The notes under the pieces were generated by a model. It worked only from the letters and a program-made list of their open reading frames with translations. It was not told the origin of the DNA and did no database searches. Positions 43,757 to 52,788 of a stretch of DNA of 64,000 nt are shown here, one piece after another; the stretch's first letter is position 1; each line of letters opens with the position of its first letter. Made by a program: the position numbers and the translations under genes. The DNA lies in contig CAJXJW010000002.1 in NCBI GenBank assembly GCA_913055625.1, forward strand, positions 434,001 to 498,000, written 5' to 3'. This DNA comes from an uncultured Pseudomonadota bacterium (GTDB lineage: Bacteria > Pseudomonadota > Gammaproteobacteria > Steroidobacterales > Woeseiaceae).

Positions 43757-44860
43757 TCAGTCCGTGAACAGGCGGTCGATCTTTCCGGTCACGTCGTCCA
43801 CGGTGATCAGCGACATTGCGTCCGGGTGGCGGACACGTCGACCCCAGCGCACGGTATCCGCCGACTTCCCGAGGAACTGCCGCACGGCGTCGGGGTAGCG
43901 GTTCACGGTCAGTTGACGTGACACGTACGGGCCCGTCCGGCCCGGGTTCGAGGTCGCGTACAGGCCGATCACCGGGGTGCCGACCGCCGTGGCCATGTGC
44001 GCGGGCCCCGAATCGGGACAGATCACGGCGTCGGCCGCGGCGAACACGGCGAGTGACTGCTTGAGCGTCGTCTGTCCCACCAGGTTCACGAGATCCGGGC
44101 CGGCGTCCGCGGCGATGGCGGCGCCGTATTCCTGCTCCAGTGCGCTCGGCCCGCCGGTCACGACGATGCGGCAGCCGTGGTGTTCCTGCGCATAGCGGGC
44201 GACGGCCGCAAATCTCTCCGCGGGCCAGTTGCGGTAGTTGCGGCTGCGCTGGCTGCTGCACGGGCTGATGGCGAGGGTCGGGTAGCTCGCGTAACGTGAC
44301 GCGAACTTGCGGTCGGCGGAAGACAGCGGGATGTCCCAGCGAACCGGTGTCGGCCCGGCGCCGATTGCGCGCGCGAAACCCATCATCGCGTCGAGTGCGT
44401 GCTCGCGTGGCGCGGCTGGAATGCGCCGGTTCGTGAACAGCCACTGGAAGTCCCGGGCACGTTTCCAGTCGAAACCGAGGCGCAGCCGCGTCGGAATGCG
44501 CCGGCAAAGCCGGTTCGCACGCATCGACGCGTGCATGCACAGCGCGACGTCGAACGAGCGTCCCCGCAGTTGTGACGCGACGTCGTCGCAGGCGGCGCGG
44601 CCTAGCGACTTGTCGAAGATGATAAACTCGACGCCCGCAATGTCGCCGAGCAGTGCGGCTTCCGTTCGGCCGATGATCCAGGTGACGCGGACGTCCGGCC
44701 AGTTGTCCATGAGATTGCGGACGACGGCCAGGGCATGACAGGTATCACCGATCGCGGACAGGCGCACGACGCAGACGGATGCCGGCGGGTGATTGTCGAA
44801 CAACTGGGTCAAGTCGATACCGAGGAACGATTCCGTTGACCGAAACCGTCGAGAGAACAC
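43757..44860 (-). CDS. GT9-family heptosyltransferase (WaaC-like)
   Basis: Up to 367 aa. The GT9 pattern is VCVVRLSAIGDTCHALAVVR, WIIGRTEAALL, LGFDWKRARDFQWLFTNRRI, SPCSSQRSRNYRNWPAERFA, and VICPDSGPAHMATAVGTPVIGLYATS. It most likely adds the first heptose to Kdo (WaaC role), since waaF and kdkA flank it. The start is unclear: GTG 44860 overlaps the kdkA start by 25 bp, TTG 44812 avoids this, and the conserved domain begins about 30 residues in. It is convergent with waaF. Confidence 0.85.
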   Translation of the reverse strand: MFSRRFRSTESFLGIDLTQLFDNHPPASVCVVRLSAIGDTCHALAVVRNLMDNWPDVRVTWIIGRTEAALLGDIAGVEFIIFDKSLGRAACDDVASQLRGRSFDVALCMHASMRANRLCRRIPTRLRLGFDWKRARDFQWLFTNRRIPAAPREHALDAMMGFARAIGAGPTPVRWDIPLSSADRKFASRYASYPTLAISPCSSQRSRNYRNWPAERFAAVARYAQEHHGCRIVVTGGPSALEQEYGAAIAADAGPDLVNLVGQTTLKQSLAVFAAADAVICPDSGPAHMATAVGTPVIGLYATSNPGRTGPYVSRQLTVNRYPDAVRQFLGKSADTVRWGRRVRHPDAMSLITVDDVTGKIDRLFTD

Positions 44861-45567
44861 GATCCGGCGCCATCCTATACGATCGTTCGATCATCAACCA
44901 GATTTCGGACGCGCACTTCGGCCCGTCGGGCTGGCCGCACGTGGAGGCGGTCGGCGGCGATCTCGGTTCCGGCGGGCGGGGTAACACGCTGTTCGTCGGC
45001 AACGTGCCGCGGCAATTCGTGCTGCGTCACTACCGGCGCGGCGGGCTGCCGGGCAAGCTGATTCGCGACTTGTACGTGTACACCGGCGAGGACGACACGC
45101 GGGCGTTTCGTGAATGGCGCATGCTCGCGAAGATGGCCGGCTTCGGCCTGCGCGTACCGCGACCGGCGGCGGCACGCATTACGCGGCATGGCCCGTTGTA
45201 CCGTGCGGACATCATCACCGTGCGCATACCGGGCGTGCAGCCGTTGTCGGCAATTATCGCAAGCGGGTCGCGGCCGGTCGACTTCTGGGCGGACGTCGGC
45301 GCCTCGATCTTCCGGTTCCACGATGCCGGCGTCTTTCACGCGGACATGAACGCGTACAACGTCCAGGTCGACGACCGCGACCGCATCTGGATGCTCGACT
45401 TCGACAAGGGCCGCCTGCGTCCGCCCGGTGCCTGGCAGCAGCAGACGCTGGATCGGCTGCACCGCAGCCTGCGCAAGATCTGTGCGCTGCGGCCGGGCAT
45501 GCATTTCGGCGGCCGCGAATGGAACGCGCTGCTCGAGGGCTATTTCAACGCGTCGAGATCGGCGTAG
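44836..45567 (+). CDS. kdkA: 3-deoxy-D-manno-octulosonic acid (Kdo) kinase
   Basis: 243 aa from TTG 44836, preceded by GAGGA. This is an LPS-type small-molecule kinase: GGRGNTLFVG-like Gly-rich region, FVLRHYRRGGLPGKLIRDLY with the ATP lysine/arginine region, the catalytic loop HADMNAYNVQV, and the metal-binding WMLDFDKGRLR. It phosphorylates Kdo in LPS inner core, as in Haemophilus and Vibrio. Its 5' end overlaps the divergent heptosyltransferase and its 3' end overlaps the convergent acyltransferase by 28 bp. Confidence 0.92.
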   Translation: MTETVERTRSGAILYDRSIINQISDAHFGPSGWPHVEAVGGDLGSGGRGNTLFVGNVPRQFVLRHYRRGGLPGKLIRDLYVYTGEDDTRAFREWRMLAKMAGFGLRVPRPAAARITRHGPLYRADIITVRIPGVQPLSAIIASGSRPVDFWADVGASIFRFHDAGVFHADMNAYNVQVDDRDRIWMLDFDKGRLRPPGAWQQQTLDRLHRSLRKICALRPGMHFGGREWNALLEGYFNASRSA

Positions 45568-46475
45568 TAATCGGGATAATCGCCGGGGAGATTCTTGAAT
45601 TTCCGGTGTATCCAGAAGTACTGCTCGGGGCAGGTCCGGATGTGTGCTTCGAGCGCCTGCACGTAGCGGAGGGTGTCGGCGCGCAGGTCGTCCGTCGGGA
45701 ACGGCTCGAAGCGTTCGCCGATCGACATCACGTAGTGTCCGTCGGGCAGCCGCCGCGGGAAGTACGGAAGGACCACCGCGTCGCCGAGTCGCGCGAGTAC
45801 TGACGTGGCGGTCGTGTGCCAGCAGGGCACGCCGAAGAACTCGACGATCTCCGCGCCTTTCCGGTCGTAGCTCTGGTCCGGCGCATACCATACCGGCCGT
45901 CCGTCGCGCAGGCTGCGGACCATCTTCTTGATCTCGCGCTTCTCGATTGTGCCGTCGGCGGAGACTTCTCGGCCGCTACGCTGCAGTTCCGTGATGAAGT
46001 CGCTGCGGTTCTTGCGATAGACGGCGTCGAACGGCGGCGAGACCCGCGCAAGCAGGCGGCCGGTGGCCTCGAGCGTGGTGAAATGCGCGGTCAGCAGGAT
46101 CACGCCACGGCCCTCGTCCACGGCGGCCTGGAGGTGCTCGAGGCCCTCGAGCGTCATGAGCCTGCCGATGCGCTTCTCGGATGCCCAGCGCCCGATGCCC
46201 ATCTCGATGAGCGACATGCCGAGTGCCTCGAAGTGGCGTCTTGCGAGCGCGTCGCGTTCGCGCGTCGACAGGTCCGGGAAACACAGCTCGATGTTGCGGC
46301 GCACGACGGCGCGCCGGCTCCCGCTTGCGCGGTGCGCGAGCCGCCCGAGCAGGCGGCCGATCGCGAGGCCCCACCGATGCGGCAGCGCGACCAGCAAGCG
46401 GAGCAGCCCCATGCCGAGCCAGATGGGCCAGTAGCGCGGGGCAATATAGCGGGAGAGTGCTTTCCGTTCGCTCAT
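45540..46475 (-). CDS. Lipid A biosynthesis acyltransferase (LpxL/HtrB family)
   Basis: 311 aa. One N-terminal membrane segment (WPIWLGMGLLRLLVALP) precedes the acyltransferase: RRNIELCFPDLS, the catalytic HX4E box in LLTAHFTTLEATGR, RKNRSDFITELQRSGR, WYAPDQSYDRKGAEIVEFFG, and the terminal QYFWIHRKFKNLP. It transfers a secondary acyl chain to Kdo-lipid IVA at the inner membrane. LpxL, LpxM and LpxP cannot be told apart here. Its 3' end overlaps kdkA. Confidence 0.93.
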   Translation of the reverse strand: MSERKALSRYIAPRYWPIWLGMGLLRLLVALPHRWGLAIGRLLGRLAHRASGSRRAVVRRNIELCFPDLSTRERDALARRHFEALGMSLIEMGIGRWASEKRIGRLMTLEGLEHLQAAVDEGRGVILLTAHFTTLEATGRLLARVSPPFDAVYRKNRSDFITELQRSGREVSADGTIEKREIKKMVRSLRDGRPVWYAPDQSYDRKGAEIVEFFGVPCWHTTATSVLARLGDAVVLPYFPRRLPDGHYVMSIGERFEPFPTDDLRADTLRYVQALEAHIRTCPEQYFWIHRKFKNLPGDYPDYYADLDALK

Positions 46476-46518
46476 CGTGAACGGAGCTTATGGACCGCGG
46501 CCGGTTGCGTCCAGCCGC

Positions 46519-47835
46519 CTACTCGGAGATGCCGTCGACCTCGTCGCCGGTAGCGCCGTCTTCCTCGATCGCGAAGCTGTCGAGCGCCGGTGCGTCCGCG
46601 GTCTGGATGCCGACGTGGAACGCTGCGAAGCCGGGCATCACCACCTGGTTGCGCGCCATGCCGATGATGCGCCCGGCGTACGGCGACCGCAGCTCGGTCC
46701 TGGCGTTGCTCATCGGGTCGGTGATCGTGCCGAGCAGGTCGCCCTTGCGCACCGTGCTGCCGAGGCTGACGTTGGCGAGCAGTATGCCGCCGGACCCGGC
46801 GCGGACCCAGCTCGAGCGGTAATACACCGGCTCGGGGCTGCCCCACAGCCGCAGGCGTTTGACCATGCCGAGCGAGCTGATCAGCGTCTCGATGCCGCGA
46901 ACGCCGTGGATCACCTCGTTCAGTTCGAGTTCGAGCGGGCCGCCGGCCTCCAGCGTCACCGTGGGTATGCCGGCCTGTGTCGCCGCATAGCGCAGCGTGC
47001 CGGCACCCGGCCTGCTGTGCAGGATGACCGTAGCACCGAAGCCCTGCGTCAGCGTGACAACGTCCGGGTCGCGAAGGTCGGCGCGGATCTGCGGCAGGTT
47101 CGTGCGTTCAAAAGACCCGGTGTGCAGGTCGACGAGTGCGTCGCAATGTGACACGACGTTCTCGAAGAACGAATTGGCGATGCGCGCCGCGGCACTGCCG
47201 TTCGGGTTGCCGGGGAAATAGCGGTTCAGGTCGCGGCGGTCCGGCAGGTACCGGGAGCCGCGTCGAAAGCCCTGCACGTTGACGATCGGCACGCCGATGA
47301 GCGCGCCGGACAGGTCCGCGGGGTCGATGTCGTGCATCACGCGGCGAACCATCTCGATGCCGTTGAGCTCATCGCCGTGCACGGCGGCCGTCAGGCACAG
47401 CGTCGGCCCCGGCGTCGCACCGTTCATGACCAGTACCGGCGTGGAGACGGGCACACCCTCGAAGAGTTCCGTGGCGGCCCACGAGAGCCTGGCGGACGTG
47501 CCGGGCGCGACGCTGGCGCCGAGCATGTGCAGCGGCTCCGCCTGGCCTTCGGCTTCGACGACGGCCTCGGCGAGCGGCACCGGGTTGTCGTGCAACGGTC
47601 CCGTTTCGATGAAATCGCCGCCACCGGGTTCGCCGTCGCCGCCGTCGCCGCCGTCGTGTGCGGGGACTGCAACGGCCTCCGGCGCCGGCTCCGTCACGAT
47701 CTCCGCCGTGTCGTTTTCCTCGGTGTCGATGGACTCGTCCGCGATCTCGCCCGCGCGGACGCTGCCCGCAATGAGCATGGCGAGCAGCAGCCAGGTGCTG
47801 CTCGGGGAACGAAAAACGGCGTGGTGTGTCGTCAT
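46519..47835 (-). CDS. Exported succinylglutamate desuccinylase/aspartoacylase-family protein
   Basis: 438 aa. A signal peptide (TWLLLAMLIAGSVRA) and an acidic Gly-rich low-complexity linker (about residues 30-75) precede a zinc-dependent AstE/AspA-type fold: LTAAVHGDELNGIEMV (His and Glu ligands), RRDLNRYFPG, ALVDLHTGSFER (third ligand) and the C-terminal barrel-sandwich domain (GGILLANVSLGSTVRKGDLLG, SPYAGRIIGMARN). Normal family members are cytoplasmic, so the exported form acts in the periplasm or outside; the substrate is unknown. It is divergent from mltD. Confidence 0.85.
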   Translation of the reverse strand: MTTHHAVFRSPSSTWLLLAMLIAGSVRAGEIADESIDTEENDTAEIVTEPAPEAVAVPAHDGGDGGDGEPGGGDFIETGPLHDNPVPLAEAVVEAEGQAEPLHMLGASVAPGTSARLSWAATELFEGVPVSTPVLVMNGATPGPTLCLTAAVHGDELNGIEMVRRVMHDIDPADLSGALIGVPIVNVQGFRRGSRYLPDRRDLNRYFPGNPNGSAAARIANSFFENVVSHCDALVDLHTGSFERTNLPQIRADLRDPDVVTLTQGFGATVILHSRPGAGTLRYAATQAGIPTVTLEAGGPLELELNEVIHGVRGIETLISSLGMVKRLRLWGSPEPVYYRSSWVRAGSGGILLANVSLGSTVRKGDLLGTITDPMSNARTELRSPYAGRIIGMARNQVVMPGFAAFHVGIQTADAPALDSFAIEEDGATGDEVDGISE

Positions 47836-47979
47836 GAACTGGCCGCTCGGGGCCGTGAGTACGTCGATTGCGGTGATTTCAAAACGTCTTTAGCATCGCC
47901 AGCTTACGGCACGGCCCGGAATTGAACTGTGAACTGGGTTCATATCAATAATTTACGCTGGAGACTTGAATAAGTCCAA

Positions 47980-49887
47980 ATGTCCCGCCGATACCTGATC
48001 AGCGCACTGTTCCTGTGCTTCTTCGCGCCTGTTGCCGCCGAGGAGACCTTTCCTGCGCCGCCGGAATTACAGCCCGACGTCGATTTCTGGGTCTCGGTAT
48101 TCACCGAGATTGACTCGGACAGCGGCATCCTGCATGACAATCGCCATCTCGGCGTGGTGTACACGCGCCTCGAGGTGCCGGAACGCCTGTCGCGGGCCGA
48201 ACGCAATCGGCGCATCGACCCGGAGCGCGACCGGATCCGCGCCGCCCTCACGGTGCTGGCGACCGGAAAGCGCGACGGCCTGACCGGGGAACAGGCGCGT
48301 ATCCTGGCGTTGTGGCCGGCGAACGTGAGCAACGAAATGCTCGCAAGCGCCCGTGACCGGATCCGTTTTCAACGCGGTATCGCGGATCGTTTTCGCGACG
48401 GCCTCGCGCGATCGGGCCGCTGGCGTTCGTATGTCGAGCAGGAATTCGCGGCACTCGGCGTGCCGGTCGAACTCGTGGCGCTGCCGCACGTGGAGTCTTC
48501 GTACAACCCGGACGCAAGATCGCACGTCGGCGCCTCGGGCATCTGGCAGTTCACGCGCAGTACCGGCCGGCGCTTCCTGCGCGTCGACCACGTACTCGAT
48601 GAACGCAACGATCCCTACGCGGCGACGAGGGCGGCCGGCCAGCTACTCGCCTACAACCATTCGATCACCGGCAACTGGCCGACGGCAATCACGGCCTACA
48701 ACCACGGACTGGCGGGCATCCGCCGGGCCATGCGCGAGTACGGCGACACCGCGTACGTCGACATCCTTCGCCGCTACGACGGCCGCACGTTCGGCTTCGC
48801 GTCGCGGAACTTCTACGTGGCGTTTCTCGCGGCGCTCGAGATCGACAGGAACGCGGATCGCTACTTCCCCGGCCTCGTGCGGGACCCGCCGGAGGTCTGG
48901 GCAACGGCGCGGCTGCCCGGCTACGTGTCCGCGGAGGCCCTGCAGAGCGGCCTGGCATTGTCGGCGGCCGAACTCCGCCGCGCGAACCCGTCCCTGCAGC
49001 CGACGGTATGGCAGGGCAGCAAGTTGCTGCCGCGCGGCTTCGAGCTGCGCGTGCCGCCCGCGCGCGTCGACGGTTCGCTCGATGCACTGCTCGCCGCGCT
49101 GCCCGCCGACGACTGGGCGGCCGAGCAATTGCCCGACCTGTTCCACACGATCGCCCGCGGCGACACGCTGTCGCAGATCGCGGAGGAATACGACACGTCG
49201 GTGTCGACACTCGTCGCACTGAACGGCCTGGGCAGCCGGCACCGCATCCGGGCTGGCCAGCAATTGCGGCTTCCGGCCGCAGGTCCCGCGCCGTCTGCGG
49301 CACCGGTCGAGGCGGAGGTCGAGGCGGACGTCGTCGCCAGCGTCGCCGAGCCGCCGGCGGAGGCTGGCATCGATGAGCCGGCGCCCGCGGCGATGGGCGT
49401 TGACACGGTGATTGACGAAGAGGCCGCTGCGTCGACGACCGAGCTGTTGTCGGACCCGAGCGACTACACGGTTGCCACGAACGGCACGATCGAGGTTCAG
49501 CCCCTTGAGACGCTGGGCCACTACGCCGACTGGCTCGGCATCCGCACGCAACGCCTGCGCGACCTCAACGGTTTCGCCTTCCGTACGCCGGTGGAGGTGG
49601 GGCAGCGAATCCGGCTCGAGTTCGGCACGGTGGACCGCGCGGCGTTCGAAACCCGGCGCATCGCGTATCACCGAACGCAACAGGACCGGTACTTCCGCGA
49701 GAACGTCATCACGGGCGTGCGCGAACACGTGGTTCGGCGCGGCGAGTCGCTCTGGGTGCTGGCGCTCCGCGAGTACGATGTCCCGCTGTGGTTGCTTCGC
49801 CAGTACAACCCGGAACTGGACCTGGACAACGTGCGACCGGGCACGGTCGTGCGCTTTCCGCTGCTGGCGCCCGGCGACCGCAGCTGA
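47980..49887 (+). CDS. mltD: Membrane-bound lytic murein transglycosylase D with LysM repeats
   Basis: 635 aa. A signal peptide (LISALFLCFFAPVAA) without lipobox is followed by an SLT domain with the catalytic Glu at about residue 170 (LPHVESSYNPDARS, then GASGIWQF, AYNHGLAGI). Three LysM modules follow, at about 387-430 (HTIARGDTLSQIAEEYD), 500-545 (weak) and 580-625 (HVVRRGESLWVLALREYD). An acidic Ala/Glu linker joins the first two. It cleaves glycan strands of peptidoglycan. Known MltD is a lipoprotein; here the Cys of the lipobox is absent. Confidence 0.93.
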   Translation: MSRRYLISALFLCFFAPVAAEETFPAPPELQPDVDFWVSVFTEIDSDSGILHDNRHLGVVYTRLEVPERLSRAERNRRIDPERDRIRAALTVLATGKRDGLTGEQARILALWPANVSNEMLASARDRIRFQRGIADRFRDGLARSGRWRSYVEQEFAALGVPVELVALPHVESSYNPDARSHVGASGIWQFTRSTGRRFLRVDHVLDERNDPYAATRAAGQLLAYNHSITGNWPTAITAYNHGLAGIRRAMREYGDTAYVDILRRYDGRTFGFASRNFYVAFLAALEIDRNADRYFPGLVRDPPEVWATARLPGYVSAEALQSGLALSAAELRRANPSLQPTVWQGSKLLPRGFELRVPPARVDGSLDALLAALPADDWAAEQLPDLFHTIARGDTLSQIAEEYDTSVSTLVALNGLGSRHRIRAGQQLRLPAAGPAPSAAPVEAEVEADVVASVAEPPAEAGIDEPAPAAMGVDTVIDEEAAASTTELLSDPSDYTVATNGTIEVQPLETLGHYADWLGIRTQRLRDLNGFAFRTPVEVGQRIRLEFGTVDRAAFETRRIAYHRTQQDRYFRENVITGVREHVVRRGESLWVLALREYDVPLWLLRQYNPELDLDNVRPGTVVRFPLLAPGDRS

Positions 49888-50010
49888 TGTCGCCCGTTGT
49901 GCTGGCTCGCCGGGCGAAACGTGAACTGATGCCGTTATCGGGCGAAGGACTTGTGCTGTCATCGGCTTTTGATAGTCTTCAGCCGTCACCGACGCCGTGA
50001 ACCGCAGCTT

Positions 50011-50526
50011 ATGAACACCACGCGCCGCCCGCTTCGCACGACCCTGGCCTTCCTCGCGCTGGCCGTACTGCCGATCGTGCCGGTGGCGGCGAGCGATTTC
50101 CCGAAGGCCGACTTCGTTGTCGTCGAGAAGGGCAGCCGCAAGCTGCACCTTCTGCGCGACGGCGAAGTGCTGCGGACCTTCCGGATTGCGCTCGGCATCA
50201 TGCCGGTTGGTGACAAGCAGGAGGAGGGAGACTTCCGGACGCCGGAAGGCCGTTATGTGCTGGACATGCGCAACCCGAACAGCGAGTACTTCCTGTCGAT
50301 ACGCGTGTCCTATCCGAACCGCGACGACATCCGCGAGGCGCGCGCCCGCGGCGTCGACCCGGGCGGCGCGATCATGATACACGGCCAGCCGAATCACCCG
50401 ACGCGTTCCGAGACCTACTACCGGACGCAGGACTGGACGAACGGCTGCGTCGCCGTATCCAACTCCGACATGATCGACATCTGGTTGATGACGGGCGAGA
50501 ACACCCCCATCGAAATCCGGCCGTGA
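50011..50526 (+). CDS. L,D-transpeptidase (YkuD family)
   Basis: 171 aa. Signal peptide (LAFLALAVLPIVPVAAS) and one YkuD catalytic domain: KGSRKLHLLRDGEVLRTFRI, EGDFRTPEGRYVLDMRN, the His at residue 124 in IMIHGQPN, and the nucleophile C146 in DWTNGCVAVSNSDM. It probably cross-links peptidoglycan or attaches proteins to it. It lies 123 bp after mltD and overlaps ppnN in GTGA. Confidence 0.92.
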   Translation: MNTTRRPLRTTLAFLALAVLPIVPVAASDFPKADFVVVEKGSRKLHLLRDGEVLRTFRIALGIMPVGDKQEEGDFRTPEGRYVLDMRNPNSEYFLSIRVSYPNRDDIREARARGVDPGGAIMIHGQPNHPTRSETYYRTQDWTNGCVAVSNSDMIDIWLMTGENTPIEIRP

Positions 50527-51929
50527 GCATACCGGACGCACGTCCCGAGCGCCCTCCGGCCCAACCCTACGCGACCGTCGACGCCGAGATCTGGCCGGAA
50601 GGCAGCCTCGAGGTCCTGTCCCAGTTCGAGGTCGAGCAGTTGCGCTCCAGCGGTGCCGGCGGGCTGTACCCGCTGCTGCGCCGTTGCATGCTCGCGGTGC
50701 TGAATTCCGGCAGCGACACCGACGATGCGCAGACGGTCCTCGACCGCTACCGCGATTTCGACGTCTCGTTCCTGCAACAGGATCGCGGTCTGAAATTGTC
50801 CGTCACCGGCGCGCCGGCGCACGCGTTCGTCGACGGACGCATGATCCGCGGCATCCGGGAACTCCTGTTCTCGGTCGTTCGCGACATCGTCTTCACGCGC
50901 AACGAAATTCTCGACGACGTGCGCTTCGACCTGGACACGGTCGACGGCACCACCAACGCGGTGTTTCACCAGGTGCGCAACGGCCGCCTGCTCTCACTGC
51001 CGGCCTCCGTGAACCTGGTCGTGTGCTGGGGCGGCCACGCGATCAGCCGGGAGGAATACGACTACACGAAGCTCGTTGGCTATGAACTCGGGTTGCGCGG
51101 ACTGAACGTCTGTACAGGCTGCGGTCCGGGCGCGATGAAGGGACCGATGAAGGGCGCCACGATCGGCCATGCCAAGCAGCGCATCCGCGACGGCCGCTAT
51201 ATCGGCATCACCGAGCCCGGCATCATCGCGGCCGAGTCGCCGAACCCGATCGTCAACGCGCTCGTGATCATGCCGGACATGGAGAAACGGCTCGAAGCCT
51301 TTGTGCGGCTCGCCCACGGCATTGTCGTGTTCCCGGGTGGCGTTGGTACGGCCGAGGAGATCCTGTACCTGCTCGGCGTGCTGCTGCACCCGGACAATCG
51401 AAACATGCCGCTGCCGATGATCATGACCGGGCCGGCCAGCGCCGAGGCCTATTTCCGGCAGATCGACGAATTCGTGGGCGCGACGCTCGGTGAAGAGGCG
51501 CGGTCGCGGTATCGGATCATCATCGATGACCCGATCGGCGTCGCCCGCCGCATGAACGAATCCCTGGCCGAGGTTCGGCAGTTCCGGGAGAAACACGGCG
51601 ATGCCTATTACTTCAACTGGCGCCTCCGTATCGACCGCGACTTCCAGCAGCCGTTCAAGGCAACGCACGCCTCGATGGAGACGCTGAACCTCAGGGAAGA
51701 CCAGCCGGTCCACGAACTCGCAGCGAACCTCCGCCGCGTGTTCTCGGGCATCGTGTCCGGCAACGTGCGCGAAGACACGGCCGCGGCCATCGAGCAGGGC
51801 GGTCCCTTCGTCATCAACGGGTCGGAGCGGGTCATGCGATTGCTGGACGGGCTGCTCTCGGCTTTCGTCGCGGACCGGCGTATGAAGATCGCGAGCACCG
51901 ACTACACACCGTGCTATCGCATTAAGTAA
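50523..51929 (+). CDS. ppnN: Nucleotide 5'-monophosphate nucleosidase (PpnN/YgdH)
   Basis: 468 aa from GTG 50523. The LOG-like core has VVCWGGHAISREEYDYTK, CTGCGPGAMKGPMKGATIGHA, and the nucleotide-binding FPGGVGTAEEILYLLG. The flanking N- and C-terminal domains match the long PpnN type, which splits nucleotide monophosphates into base and ribose-5-phosphate and is stimulated by (p)ppGpp. It overlaps the L,D-transpeptidase gene by 4 bp. Confidence 0.94.
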   Translation: MSIPDARPERPPAQPYATVDAEIWPEGSLEVLSQFEVEQLRSSGAGGLYPLLRRCMLAVLNSGSDTDDAQTVLDRYRDFDVSFLQQDRGLKLSVTGAPAHAFVDGRMIRGIRELLFSVVRDIVFTRNEILDDVRFDLDTVDGTTNAVFHQVRNGRLLSLPASVNLVVCWGGHAISREEYDYTKLVGYELGLRGLNVCTGCGPGAMKGPMKGATIGHAKQRIRDGRYIGITEPGIIAAESPNPIVNALVIMPDMEKRLEAFVRLAHGIVVFPGGVGTAEEILYLLGVLLHPDNRNMPLPMIMTGPASAEAYFRQIDEFVGATLGEEARSRYRIIIDDPIGVARRMNESLAEVRQFREKHGDAYYFNWRLRIDRDFQQPFKATHASMETLNLREDQPVHELAANLRRVFSGIVSGNVREDTAAAIEQGGPFVINGSERVMRLLDGLLSAFVADRRMKIASTDYTPCYRIK

Positions 51930-52048
51930 AACCGGCCGCAACTAACTGTTCCACCTGTAAAAAGTACCGGACTGCATTGTGATGCAGTTCCTGTGCTTTC
52001 GACGGCCGTGCCCCTAGCATGCGTGCAAAGGATTGCCCGAGCACGCCC

Positions 52049-52312
52049 ATGCCCGACAGCAAGAACGTCAAGTGGGTCGACGACTACACGGAAGACAGTC
52101 CGTCGGCCTCCAACCCCGACGCCGCATTGCCGGCCAGCGAACCCGCTGCGAACGATGCGGACGGCTGGCAGCAGTACCGTCGCTGGATTACGAAGGCACC
52201 CGCGCCGCGGGGTCGCCGTGTCGGACTCGACCCCAGCTTGTACACCTGGAAGGGCTACCGAAACTGGTCCGAGCAGGTGAAGCGCAACTGGCGGGACGAA
52301 GACGAATCCTGA
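52049..52312 (+). CDS. Small hydrophilic protein of unknown function
   Basis: 87 aa from ATG 52049, or 97 aa from ATG 52019; neither has a clear ribosome-binding site. The protein is highly charged with an acidic low-complexity first half, then a tryptophan-rich basic segment (GWQQYRRWITKAPAPRGRRV, SLYTWKGYRNWSEQVKRNW). No membrane segment. I do not recognise a family. A strong terminator at 52341 closes it, which supports a real monocistronic gene. Confidence 0.6.
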   Translation: MPDSKNVKWVDDYTEDSPSASNPDAALPASEPAANDADGWQQYRRWITKAPAPRGRRVGLDPSLYTWKGYRNWSEQVKRNWRDEDES

Positions 52313-52340
52313 TCGTGCGGAATGCCATGGACACGACGAG

Positions 52341-52368
52341 AGCGCGCCGGTGGGCGCGCTTTTTTTTT
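52341..52368 (+). terminator. Rho-independent terminator
   Basis: AGCGCGCC (52341-52348), loop GGT, GGGCGCGCT (52352-52360), then eight T. The stem is perfect. It ends the small gene at 52049 and possibly ppnN. The rest of the 282-bp gap up to 52594 shows no gene. Confidence 0.9.
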
Positions 52369-52594
52369 CGCATCGGCGGCACGGAATGCGATCCGCATCG
52401 TCGCGGTTCGGCATCGATCGCGTGATCGCCGTCCGCACCGGGAACGGACCTCCGTCACTTTTTTCTGCACACGCATACTGCCGGAAATGCTGCGTTGGAA
52501 AGCTGTGATCCAACTCACGGAGGCGGAGCGGCGACGGGCATATAGTCGCTTTTACCGAATGGCTCAATGAAAACGGATTCTCTTCGGTCATCGT

Positions 52595-52786
52595 ATGGCA
52601 AGACAACCCAAGGAAACGGACGTTCCTGCATTCGCGTTGAAGAACGAAGCGGCCCGGCAGCGCTGGGAGCTCTTCCACCGTGCGATCGCGCACGCGAAAC
52701 AATCGAACGTCGACGCCATGGACGACTCGGAAGTCGTCTCGAACGACAACCAGGGCAGCGGTCCGCTGCTGTCGATCGTGCGCTGA
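52595..52786 (+). CDS. 63-residue unknown protein
   Basis: ATG 52595 opens a 63-codon frame: hydrophilic, with a helical middle (NEAARQRWELFHRAIAHAKQ) and an acidic tail. No family is recognised and no good ribosome-binding site is seen. It ends 2 bp before the ATG of the next small gene, which suggests coupling. It may be real; confidence is limited. Confidence 0.45.
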   Translation: MARQPKETDVPAFALKNEAARQRWELFHRAIAHAKQSNVDAMDDSEVVSNDNQGSGPLLSIVR

Positions 52787-52788
52787 AG

